DNA of 64,000 nucleotides, from NCBI RefSeq assembly GCF_009730915.1, contig NC_052475.1:22564285-22628284 (forward strand). Direction: 5' to 3'. This DNA comes from Dioscorea cayenensis subsp. rotundata. Taxonomy: Eukaryota; Streptophyta; Magnoliopsida; Dioscoreales; Dioscoreaceae. Made by a program: the position numbers and the translations under genes. Shown here in pieces: positions 40,145 through 51,488 of the stretch. Under the pieces are notes generated by a model. The model saw nothing but the letters and a program-made list of their open reading frames with translations, did not search any database and was not told the DNA's origin. How positions within the stretch are numbered: position 1 is the first letter of the stretch; each line of letters begins with the position of its first letter.

Positions 40145-41971
40145 GCTTGATTTCCCTTCAAATGCAACAATGCCATCTAAAAACACCATCAACAAAGCAC
40201 ACCACCATCCATGGAGAAGAAACCAAGATTCAAAGGAAAGTGACTCATTGCCATTGGTTTGTCTCAACCTCTATATATATATATATATATATATATACAA
40301 TATAGAATATATAGATATATATATAGAATATATGATGAGGATCCAAGGTGGAGAGCATGTGGCAGTATATAGAGAGAAAGATTGCTTCTTGGCTCTCTTC
40401 TTCTTCCTTGGAAGATGATGAGAAGCAGCTTATTTATATTCTCAGACTTTGGAGACTAGTTATTTGGATTTTCAGAAAATCCAAGTGATAAAAGTCTTAT
40501 AAGACTCAAATCATAATGACACATTAAAGTATAGTTTGCTTATTTTTTAGATTATTTTGTTTAATGGGATATATATATATATATATATATATATGAGGTT
40601 GCTTGCCATTTGTTTTCTTGCCACCTTTCTTTGCTTACTTTGTTTTATGCCAGTCCAAATTATGTGTCTGAACACTGAAAATATGAACCCTTACTAACAA
40701 TAGTTTCACATAAATTAAAAAAAAAATATGTATTATAGAAAATTTGAATAAATGAGTTTTTTTATGAGAAAAACAAATATTCACATCGCAAGTGATGACT
40801 TCCGTATCCTACCTTTGGGTTATTTCAATATTAAATTGTCAATGTAAATTAATCAGGTGGAAGTATGTTATTAATCTATCGAGGTAAAATCGATTTTAAT
40901 CACAAAGTGATAATAACTACATAAGAAATTCTGGTACACATAAAACCTAATTACCAAGACGGAGATGAATCATCTGCTTTAGAACAAATACTAGGAAGAA
41001 AAAAAAATTATTTAAAAATTTTTGTGCGTCCACGTTGAGTATTGAGTAGTATTATGTTAACATATGACCGCTATTGAATAGAAAAAGAAAAGCATTTTTT
41101 AATGAAAAGGTATTTAGTTATAAAAAAAAATTTATACTGTAAATACCAAAACATTCATTATATGAAAAATATAATGAGCTTTGAATATTGGGAGCAGATA
41201 GAAATGCATTTTAAGTAGAGTTTTAAAAATAGAAAGATGAAAAATAAAAGCATGGGTGTTAAGAAAGATGTCGAAATCATGAGAACGAGAACATGAAGGA
41301 TGTGTGACCATTCAACTTATCTTTCAATTATTATGTACAACATATACAATAAAAATAAATAAGAGATTTTGATGTCACCGTATCTTACTCACAAGTTCTC
41401 CCAAGATACACCCTTTACAAACCAAACCCAACTTTGCTCCCCATTAAATGGGTTCAATTCTAATGGGCTCCGGGCTTGACCTCAATTTTTATTATTTTGA
41501 TTTTAATATAAATAAATTAATTATTATTAATTATTTTGTCATGATGAAAAACAAGAAAATATTTGATATAGAACATGCATGTTATTAAAATTATCATTTC
41601 ATTTTCTCGATAGTCTCACAGTTAACACAAGAGAAAGAAATATATAATTTATTTATTGTTATTTTTTTAAAAAAATAAATAAACCACTAATATATTGGAA
41701 AACGGGAACAAGGATGGCAAAAAAGACGCAAAGAAAATGAGTACAAAACAAAAACAAGATAAAACAAGCCTTAAAAAAAAAAGAAAAAGAAGGCAAAATA
41801 CATAAATTATAGTCATATTTAAAATATATCAAATCGATCGGGTCCGAGCCCGATTTCAAAAGCCCGAGCCTAATTAAAGGAAGGGAAACTAAGGAGGGGC
41901 CTATTTGCATGTGAAGAGCCAAAAGGCAAAGAAGACATGAAGGATTTGGTCATGCATGATATAGTTGGTGA

Positions 41972-42003
<32 letters not shown>

Positions 42004-42609
42004 GTACAAACACACACATGATAATATATTAATATGGGGACATTCCATAGCCTGCCTTTGAGCATCTTTGTTGGTCTTAATCAAGAGAGTGACAACCTTT
42101 GAACCTTAATCTCTGCATGTCCATAACACAGTTTGTTGTTAATTTCATGCTCTTTGAAAACATCAACTTTGTTAATTAATTTAATTCATCATCAAGCTAT
42201 TAAAAAAATGCCGGCCTTTTTCCCTTTCAATATCATGTTACCAAATCTAGTCCGATGGATTACCTCTCTTTTTCCTTTGTTATCATCTCAAAAAAAAATA
42301 TTTTGTTATGGAACTGTTAGGACTATATATTATCTCTAATATGAAAAAACAAAATATGAAAAACATAAAAGTCCCTATTAATTAATATTTGTTTGTGATT
42401 CATTTCTATAATAGAAACAAACAATAGTTGAATGGGAAAACTAAATTTAGATGAAATCATGTGCTAAGATATCTAGTAATGGTTAAGTTGATGAAGTCCC
42501 TGAATACTTAAAAATTAACTCATGCCATGAAAAGCATGGAAAAAGATGGTTATTTGGTGGAAATGGATGAGTGAGTGTTCCCCAAAACAAACACTTTGTA
42601 AGAATAGAA

Positions 42610-42765
42610 AGCCTAAAGAAACCTTTATTATTAAGCTTGGAATCACTTGAATCCAGCACCAGCTTTCCAAGTTGTGTATGGTCCCCATGGCATCACTTCC
42701 CAACTTTGGAAGCTCATGTGTATTCCTAGTAATTCCAAAGATAAAAGGTTTCTCTGGTTGGCCAG
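42610..42765. repeat. Imperfect foldback of about 155 bp, MIRNA-precursor-like
   Basis: The 5' arm (about 42616-42675: AAGAAACCTTTATTA, then TTGGAATCACTTGAATCC, then AGCTTTCCAAGTTG) pairs with the 3' arm (about 42700-42755: CAACTTTGGAAGCT, then TTCCTAGTAATTCCAA, then AAAAGGTTTCT). The loop is about 25 bases. Pairing is good near the loop and at the base. I could not match either arm to a miRNA family that I know, and no expression is shown. A small MITE remnant is the alternative. Confidence 0.4.
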
Positions 42766-42807
42766 AACCAGAATAAGGGAAGAGCCATGTGAGGAAGGTG
42801 CAACTCA

Positions 42808-42828
42808 TTAGGGTTAGGGTTAGGGTTT
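42808..42828. repeat. Interstitial telomere-like tract (TTAGGG)3
   Basis: Three TTAGGG units followed by TTT. This is close to the plant telomere unit TTTAGGG and also contains the AAACCCTAA telobox motif on the other strand. At 21 bases it is too short to imply a former chromosome end. Confidence 0.7.
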
Positions 42829-44699
42829 GGTCATTCACATGCACTTCATGTGCATGGATCTGATCATTTTCTCAACCATAACGAAGCTTTTTATTTTTAT
42901 TTTTATTTTTAAATTTTTTTTTTATCGGTTTCCTAAGGTAAAAGTATTGGGACTGTATAAAGAAGTAGATGTCTTCAGGCAGATGCTTTTCTTGTACACA
43001 TAAATTTAAACTCAAAGCTATTTACTTAAACAACTTGAGTCTGTATTATTTGGACCAACTCGACCAGTTTGTTGAACAGTCTGTGATTGACCAAAAATAT
43101 GAGTGAATTGGTAACAACTAAACATAATTAATCTTAAAATGGAGAACAACCTCTTTAGTCAAGAATGCTTAAATGTCAATATATATACACACACGAAACA
43201 ATAAGGGCCATTATAATTGAGGACCTATCACCAAGTTGTGGAGAGGGGACCAACTCCAAATATGGCCTTTGAAAAACTTAAATTCATGACCTTATTTAAG
43301 TTGTGGATGTAATTAATTTAGGCTTCTTATATCATGTGTGAAGGGAATCAGAACTTCTTATAAGTTGTATGAGACTTCTTCCATGTTTAAAAGTTATTAC
43401 TTATTTTGGATTGTAGAGTTTTGATAATTATGAAATATTTAGTTTAATATTTCATTTTTTCATAAATAAAAATCATGTGTATCTTAAGATATATGTAATC
43501 TACTTGTCATAACTCAAATTATTTGTGTTGTATTTGCATGAATATAAATTTAAGTAACTACATGAGGCTATAAGTTAAATTTTTTTAAAAATAATAATTA
43601 GGTGAAGTTAACCTTCTAATAATGGATGATATTTAAAATTATAATTAATTAAAGCATACTTAAAGTAACTTATTTATTACCCATAGTGCATTATTAATTA
43701 TGGTATATTAACATGATATATGCATTCATCTGCACTAAATAATAAATAATGATCATATTAATATTGTTAGTGCTTACTAGATATCTACGATGATAAATTA
43801 CAATCAATAAAACAGTTTCGGTATGATAGAACGTTAATATTGCTGATTATTAAGTATTATTTTTATAAGATCTTCTCCTTAACTTTAAGTTCAGTGTTAT
43901 TGATATTTATTTGGGCCAGCCCATAGTCAAATGATATAAATATGGGCTAAATCCATACCAATGTAGGTAGTATGGGCTTCAATAACTCATTTTGTTGATC
44001 GTGCCAAATTCTAGATTAAATTAGCATCAAGTAAATTGAGAACTATTAAACCCTAAATCCAACATTCCATTTCATTAAATAAAAATTTGTAAAAACCCTT
44101 TCCCATAGAAAAAAACTTGTTAGGTAACATCTTCACTCTATTGACAAACCCAGAACAACACTTAAACACCTGAGAAAATCACTTGTATAACACTATATAA
44201 ATGAAATATTAGATAAATTTAAAAATTTTTATAGAATATCATATTTATTTTAATTATTTTTTTAAGATAGATTTATGAATATTTTTAGCATTTTAATTGT
44301 GGTGGGTATTTAAATAAAATAATAATAATTTACTAAATAACGAGAGTAGTAATAACTAATAACAACAACAAGAAGTCAGTTTTAACTAAGCTTGTTTGAA
44401 AAAGAAAAGAATTACCATATTAACCGGACAGCAGACAACAGACAACAGTTAAATTTTTATTAAAATACAATGAACAATAATTTATTAAAATAAATGTAAA
44501 ATATGGATATTATAATGATATATTAATAGTATATTAATAGGAAATAAAAAAATAAAAAAACAAACTGTATCTAAATATCAATTTTGGACGATTGGGTTGG
44601 TTTTTATCCAATCAATTATATAAAATTATGAATCTTCATTAATGATACCAATTTGTTCTTTTAAAAAGGTGGATAAAACCACTTCAATTAAAAAGAGAA

Positions 44700-46440
44700 A
44701 CGTACATGAACACCCACAAAAAACCACACCCAAACAGACCTAGGACTACAACACACACCACAAGATGTGGTAACAATAGAAGAGCAATAGGGGAACAGAC
44801 ATACATAAAACAACAACAAAACAGGCCGCCACATGGCGCCTGGAAAACTCAGAAAGACTACTCCGTGGCCAGAAGCAGTGTCTCCTCAGAAGGAACAGCT
44901 CCTCCTGACTCGTTAGAGGGAAAGACCCCTCTAATCTCCCTCTACAGGGGCCAGCAAAATCCAGACAACGTCGGATGGCATCACAGGGTTCCATCCACAC
45001 AAATCCCATCGATGGAGCCACAAAAGGAACAAACAATTTATCTCTGAAATTAACCCCTGACAGCGGCTGTCCCTGTGAAATGTCACTCCCCACCTTAGCG
45101 GCCGCTACCTCTGTAAAGGCCCCCATAGCTTTCTCCTTACTCCCATCGAGGCCCCAACAACCCGGGCTCGCCCACCACTCCTTAAATTCTCACGACTCGG
45201 TCCATTTGATGATCCACCTCACACAAAAAGAACTCGAGTCCACGTGATCACAGTCCATATCCTCAGTGGGCTCCCGACCAAAAGCAGTCCAATGGAGCAT
45301 CCAAAGACTTGTCACTAAAATTAACTTCCTTATCCTTTCCCAGCACCAATTTAAAAGAGCAATTGGTCAAGACACCTGGCCTACTATCTTGAACCGGCAG
45401 CACCTCACAAACATTGGGAGCCTTAACCAGCTCCTCTCCTTCCTTAAACCGAACTGCAGCTTCCTTAACGTGCCTCTCCACGCTCCGCTCGCCCATGCAC
45501 GCATGTACGAGCCGCCCGATTTCGACATGATGCTCCTTCGTACCCTGCGGCACCCCTCTCCCCGCTTCAAAGATCGAACGACGCTCGGGAGACCGAGCCA
45601 ACAGCGAAGGCCCTCGTTCAGGGATCGTTGGATCGACCATCGAGCCCAACGTATATGCACCGAGACGGTGAGGGAGCCTCGTCGGAACGGGCTGGGAAGC
45701 GAGGTTCGACCACCCGTTTGGAGCAAGGCTTCACCACCCCCTGCGTTACCTTCAACCTCTGAACAACCATGGACGGACATGCAGTCGTCAACGCATCTAT
45801 CCCCTCTCGCACAACCCCACCACCAGCATGGGAGCCAAGCTCCACCACTGCCGGAAATACCTCCGAAAAACCATCTTGACCGCCTTTGTGGGAGCTGTGC
45901 TCAACCATTGCCAGAATAACCTCCGAGAATGCATCTTGGGTGCCTGCGTGGGAGCTATGCTCAACTACCGTCAGAGTCTCTACTACGGGTCCAACCCTTC
46001 CTCTGCATGCTACCTTCTCCTTGCAAAGGTAAGAGAGTTGCCATTCTACCTCGGCACCGACAACACTCTTCACCACCGGCGGAACACATCTACTTCCGTC
46101 ATTGGGGCGAGAGCAAGGCTCAACCACCCTCTTGCCCTGCACGCTTGTCTGCTCTGGCCACAGTTGCTTCCCCTTCTCATCCGAGGGGATCTCATGTACA
46201 AATCTTCTCCCAGGCCCGCAACCAGTGCGTGCCGACCTAACGGCTTTGCATCCCCAAAGCTCCCTGCGAGAAGGAAGCAAAAGCGGTTAATAGACAGCCT
46301 CTCCCTCGATGGTGAACACCAGCCGAGTGCCCAACCTCTCCCTCAATGGCAAGGAATGACCAACGTCATCTTCCTCCTCGTCATCAAGTAACGGGAAGGT
46401 CCAGTCCTCCTCGACGTCTTCCTCCATTTGTTCATTTTTG
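44700..46440 (-). other. GC-rich decayed block with long open frames and 60-bp repeats; unidentified
   Basis: This block stands out from AT-rich surroundings. On the minus strand, open frames at 46280-45618, 45649-45263 and 45126-44746 follow each other with frame changes, as in a broken gene or retroelement. The first of these has a roughly 20-residue unit repeated (VEHSSHAGTQDAFSEV, VEHSSHKGGQDGFSEV, VELGSHAGGG). An overlapping plus-strand frame (45266-45919) is probably a shadow. I see no catalytic motif, LTR or target duplication. A degraded retroelement gag or ORF1 region is possible, but I do not recognise it. Confidence 0.35.
45830..45972. repeat. 60-bp tandem repeat, about 2.4 units
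   Basis: Units start at 45830, 45890 and 45950, each beginning GGGAGC, then GCTC, then an AACCA- or CCACC-like run. The period is exactly 60 bases. This gives the 20-residue repeat seen in the minus-strand frame. Confidence 0.75.
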
Positions 46441-46746
46441 TTACTATTTCAATAATAAAAATTTCATATAATATTAATAACCTATGGGTCTCACTGAAGA
46501 GGTGAGTTTGATCCTTAACTCATTCAAGATAAAAGTATACGTTTCTTGTCCACTTTGTGTGTATATATATAGGATATGTCAACGTTCGTAGTTGGGAGCC
46601 GTGGTAGTGATAGAGAAAGATAGAGACGAAAATGGATGATGGGTGGGTGTTTATGATTAATTGAGTTACCGTTATGATCACAATCTAATGATTCAGATTT
46701 TTATTGTACAACTATTTATAAGAACAACAAAGATACAGTACATACA

Positions 46747-46884
46747 AAATTTGAATTGGACGGCGATCTAAGAATATTTGTGGATAAAGAATCTACTAAC
46801 GTTCGTAGATGAAACAAATTTGAATTGGACAGCGATATATGAACATTTATGTATAAAGAATCTACTCATGTTCGTAGATGAAAA
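46747..46884. repeat. 69-bp tandem duplication
   Basis: Two units (46747-46815 and 46816-46884) begin AAATTTGAATTGGAC and end GTTCGTAGATGAAA, with about ten differences. They lie about 0.6 kb upstream of the X8 gene. The remaining sequence from 46441 to 47200 is AT-rich with no gene seen. Confidence 0.8.
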
Positions 46885-47206
46885 TGTATTCTGGCAACGT
46901 TCATAGAACTTCCCTAGTATTTAAAAAAAGTAAGTGTGAGAAATCAGATGAGACAGATAGGAAGAAATAGATGTATAACAATTGCATGAACAGAAATAAA
47001 TACCTTGTACTACTGAAGCATGGGTGGGTGTGGTGTTTTTGTTTGTTGTCATTACTGATAATACTGTATAGATTTGATTTAGATTAAAATACTATACAGA
47101 TGTTATTGTTCATAACCATAATAACAAAAAAAACAAAAGATCATCATGAGTGTTGGATTTCTATTCAATAGTCCACTACGCGCATGCACAGATGATCCCG
47201 CCTTTT

Positions 47207-47233
47207 TTATATATATACCATCCTAAACCCTAA
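47207..47233 (+). promoter_or_regulatory. Candidate TATA region and telobox upstream of the X8 gene
   Basis: A TATATATATA stretch (47207-47217) is followed by AAACCCTAA (47225-47233), a telobox motif common in plant promoters. They sit about 240-260 bases before the ATG, which leaves room for a typical leader. This is assigned on motif and position only. Confidence 0.35.
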
Positions 47234-47466
47234 ATAAATAAATAAATAAAGCCAGCGTGGAGCTGACTAGGACTAGGTGGGCCCCAACTCTTTCCCGAAT
47301 CTAGTATACACCATAAAGATAAGTTGGTCCGAATAACTCGAGCCCAAAAGGATCAAGTCGGGTCCTACATCACGATTCGATTGTCTAAAGCCCAGCCCAC
47401 ACCAACTTCTTCAGCCACCTCGAAGCTCTGCTCTCACTCTCACCCTCCGCTTTCCATCTCCTCACA

Positions 47467-47827
47467 ATGCCAACTCTTTCGCTCCTATTCCTCTTCTTCA
47501 TCTCATCTCTCTGCGCCCGAGCCCATCCCCATCCCCAGGAAAAGGACGATGCCAGCGCCGGAGCTTCCGGAATGCCGCTTTGGTGCGTCGCCAAGAACAA
47601 CGCCGAGGACAGCGCGCTGCAATCGGCGCTCGATTGGGCCTGCGGTCAGGGCGGAGCTGATTGCAGTCAGATCCAGCCGGGCGGGCCATGCTTCCAGTCC
47701 AAGGACGTCCAATCCCTCGCTTCCTTCGCCTTCAACGACTACTTCCTCCGCCGCGGTTCCTCCCCATCCGACTGCGACTTCGCCGGCTCCGCCGCCCTCA
47801 CCTCCCTCGATCCCAGTACGCCCTTCT

Positions 47828-47873
<46 letters not shown>

Positions 47874-50800
47874 TATCTTTCCCAAATTTTCAGCTGGTTT
47901 TAGGGCATATTTGGAATTTCAAGTATAATTATATGCATTTTTGTTTTTATTTTCTTTGGAAATTGCAGCCAGTGGCAGCTGTCGATTCCCCTCCAGGTCA
48001 GTGTCTTCGAATTTCTCTTCCAATTTTCTTGGTTTTTCTAGTTTTCGTTTTTGCTTGGATTGAACCTCAGTGATGAAGATTATTACCGATTAATGCCACT
48101 TAATTAGAGATTTAATGTGTCTTGAGATGTGGAACACGGTGAAGTTGGACCCCACTAACATGATTCAAGTGCCCCATGTGCGTGCAATCTGTTCAATGTC
48201 GGTGCAAACGATGAAGTGCGGATCTAGATGCAATGGTCCACCTTTTTTGTTTGAGTTTAATCTGGATACAGAGTGGTCCATTTCTTTGGATTGAGACATA
48301 TAGAAGAGATGGTCATTTACTATTGATTTTAATACTGATGTTTGATGTTTGTTTAGAGGTAGGTGATTGTAGTGTGGAATGAGAAGAGTTTAACTTCTGA
48401 GAAGTGGATGAAGTGTCAATTTTTCAATTTAGGTAGAGTACCCATATTAGTCTCTATACTCTTTTCATTTTGCTCTTTTAGTTCTCCTATTTCAATTTAA
48501 GTCTTTTTAATCCCTCTCTCTTTGAATGAGTGCAATCAAGTCCCCCATATACACTTTGAATATACCAATTACTAATTTTTATTGCTCATATATTTTATAA
48601 ATCATATAATAAAATAAAAAAATTGTATTATTTCCCTGAATTGTGTATATTATAATGATTATTATGGATGAATTGTGTAGTATATTAATTATTTGTATGA
48701 TTAGAACAGTCTTAGGGGACTTGGTTGCACTCATTCAAAGAGCAGAGAGATTGAAAGAGTTTAAATTGAAGTAGGAGGACTAAAAGGGCAATATGAAATA
48801 AGTACAGTGGATTAACATGGGTATTCTACCTTCAATTTAAATCAAGTTGGAAACTTTGTTTTTCTTATTTGGTTGGTGAGACACTTTCTTGGAGAGAAAG
48901 AGATAAGGAGTGTGATAACTAGTTCATTTGATTGTCCTGCTAACTAGTTCATTTTAGTAAATCCATAAGCAAAGAAGAGAGTTGGTCTGCTAATTGTCTA
49001 TTTTGACAAATGAGTTGACAACTGGACTTAAATTTGATTAGTTAAACAAATGAATACATTGTTTAGAAACCTTTAGTGCAACACGACATCACACTAGTCT
49101 AGGATCCTAAACTAAGCGGAGGAATAACAATTAGCAAGAGGAAGATAAGGTCGTCCAAGATAGATAAGAGAAAATATTAGAATACAATTTGGGATATCCC
49201 CAACAAAAAATCAATGATTTAGTGTACATATCCCTGGGGAATGTACATACACCTACACATAAGTAAGCCTCTTGCAAGTTTTTAGAACCAAAAATTAACT
49301 TAAATTTAAACTTACATAGTAAGAGGTGATAACCATTCCATCTGATATTTGTATTTTTGGGTTTAATGCTCTGTGCTCATTTATAGTGATGCCTGGATTG
49401 AGTGATCCTGAAATTTACCATCATCCCACTTTTTCACATTTGTGCAAATGTAAGTAGTAAAAACAGTAGTTAGATCCCTGAAACATACTTAATGGCGCAC
49501 AGGGTATATTCATAACAGCGTAACAGACATAACAAAAATATGGGCAATATGTCATTCTATGATGTCTACTGCTCATTTGATAGCAACCTAAGAAGTTGAC
49601 TAAAGGGTTCCATTCAAGGTGTTTATTGCCTGAAAATTAAAACTCAAGGGGAGATACTGGTTTTAAGCTAAACTTGCAGAAAAATACACTATTTGCAATC
49701 AAGCAGAGGTTTTTCAAGCCATATCTGAATATTCCAGACAATTAATGAAGTTACTTGATTGAACGTACTTTAGCATCTTATGATGAAATTTGTCTGCAAC
49801 CAAGACTGAATATTGGGACCTCAAAGAATTTCCCTGTTGTAATCTTATTGGTCATATGTGTTTATATGGGATCATCATTCACCAGTATAGTTGATTTGAT
49901 TGGGACAATTTGTCGATTTACTTCAGGAAATCTCCTTGGTGTTTATATGGGATAGGTGGCTAATCTTCCAATAGCGCAAATACAAAGTCTCAATCAATGT
50001 TGACATGTAACTTCTCAAAAGCAAATTTAGGTGGCACTCCTTGCCTCTTCTATTTGTCCATTCAGATCGTTGTTCATTAGCTATAAAAACCACCTCAGGT
50101 GCTCATCTGCCTCTGACGTTTTATCTGACTATGCATCACTCATTTATAGGTCTGCAACATTGTTGTGAACTCTCCAGTGAAGATTTTTATCAAGCAGTTA
50201 GGAAGACAAATGGGGCTATAGTCCTTTAGCTTGCCCAAACTTTTTTATTTAATTGCGTAAATGAAAGAATTGTAGAATAGTTGATTTTATCCAGTGCATG
50301 TGTGTCCTGATATATCTCATCAGCCATCGTCGATCAGCCATCCTTGCTAATTTAGTAGTGATTCCAGATGTTTCAGGTAATATTAAAACCTGCCATTTCC
50401 TCCTAACTTGTAGATACTTTCTACAGGATTTTAGTTCTGTCAGGTGTTCAGGTTTATATCTTCTTTATAATTTTATATGTTATCAGTGGTTTCATGTAAA
50501 AATTTGAGAAACTATGAACGAAAAATCTTGAGAACATGTAAGTTAAGTGTTCAACTTACTGCACATGCAAAAATTGAGATACTCTGATTGGTCAAGACAA
50601 GGAGAAGTAATCCATGTTAGATTATAATTGTACAATAGCTAAGAAGTACCCAGAGTATGAAATTTCAGATTGGCAATTATCCTAAATCAATGTTATCAAA
50701 CTCAATTCTGTAGTAAGGTTTTCAATGCTCTTAAGCTTGTGCTTAATTAGTAGGCTTAATTTTCTACATGTACTATTATTTAATTTAATGTAATGAAAAT

Positions 50801-51488
50801 TTTGAAGATATGTATTATTTCCAATCAAACGTAATACTGAAATCAGGTAGGCAGCCTAAAGTTGCATATTTGCTAAATGATTGAGGTGAAATTGAGCTTA
50901 AACTGAATTGAGAAAGTTGTTAGCAAGCAGCTTGATTATTTTGATGCACTGTTCATGTGTATCAACAGTTCAAGAATTTAACAAGTTTTTGTGGGTCATT
51001 TGGGCATCAGTTACCAGTTTTGACTTTTGTTGCAGAGTAGAATCTTCAAGATATCAAGTTGTCACCAAAAAAAAAAAAAAAATCACAATTTCCTGAATTG
51101 AAAATGTGTACAATGGGGCAGTGGATGCCATGGTGCATTGACCAATGCCCTTTGATATAAATGTCATAGCCAACCAATATATTTCTCAAGATGGGAAACC
51201 TCGCTAGTGTTACAAAAAGGAGAAATAGAAATGTCATATATATATAACTCACAAAACATAAAATACATTAGCATATTTGTATTTCACTTATTTCAGCATC
51301 AAACTTATGTTGAGCGACATTTTTGCAGCTCATTGGCTGGGAATGGCAACTTTGTTGGATCAACAAACACCAGCCTGGGTCCATATGGAGCTGATTTGAA
51401 TAGCGCTACTCCTCTCTTGTTCTGTAAATCATGGAAAGAGGTAGTCATGATGTCTTTATTATTGCTGGTCCATGCTGCTGTGAGGTAA
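47467..51488 (+). CDS. X8-domain GPI-anchored protein (plasmodesmata callose-binding-like), 3 exons
   Basis: Exons 47467-47815, 47969-47996 and 51329-51488 join in phase to give 178 residues. The first about 19 residues (MPTLSLLFLFFISSLCARA) form a signal peptide. The X8 (CBM43) domain spans about 38-122, beginning WCVAKNNAEDSALQSALDWACG and including GPCF, FNDYF and GSCRF. The six domain cysteines are visible. X8 proteins bind beta-1,3-glucan (callose) in the wall, often at plasmodesmata. A short variable linker follows, and the C-terminus ends in a hydrophobic stretch (MMSLLLLVHAAV), fitting a GPI-anchor signal. No glucanase catalytic domain is present. The 28-base middle exon is unusually small but keeps the conserved GSCRFPS sequence. 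Exon 1 is GC-rich, unlike its 3.3-kb second intron, which holds a MITE. The overlapping frame at 47324-48073 is a shadow. Confidence 0.9.
47833..47872. repeat. Compound (CT)n(CA)n microsatellite
   Basis: About 28 bases of CT repeat run directly into about 12 bases of CA repeat, 18 bases inside intron 1 of the X8 gene. It is near the donor site but leaves it intact. Confidence 0.9.
48432..48830. mobile_element. Mutator-type MITE in X8 gene intron 2, 399 bp
   Basis: Long terminal inverted repeats of about 115-120 bp (left 48432 to about 48546, right about 48713-48830) surround an AT-rich centre. The ends read GGTAGAGTACCCAT and, inverted, GGTAGAATACCCAT. An exact 9-bp duplication TTCAATTTA flanks the element (48423-48431 and 48831-48839), the length made by Mutator-like transposases. 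The arms are roughly 80% alike by eye. No protein is encoded. Confidence 0.85.

Larger units (their letters stand above)
40268..44699. other. AT-rich intergenic region with (TA)n tracts
   Basis: The first part is the promoter side of the SPL-like gene, with (TA)n tracts near 40273-40299, 40569-40593 and 41970-41995. The rest is AT-rich with no recognised gene. Two notable spots are listed separately: a long foldback at 42610-42765 and a telomere-like tract at 42808-42828. Confidence 0.55.

Noticed and set aside
42515-42844. 109-codon minus-strand frame
   Set aside because: It overlaps the foldback and telomere-like tract and encodes no recognisable domain. It is likely chance.
47324-48073. 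249-codon plus-strand frame
   Set aside because: It is an out-of-frame shadow over the X8 exons and intron, created by GC-rich coding sequence and the CT/CA microsatellite.
50377-50385. GTAATATTA, the reverse complement of the geminiviral origin nonanucleotide
   Set aside because: It is far from the viral insert, is not in a hairpin loop and has no viral sequence around it. A nine-base AT-rich match is expected by chance.
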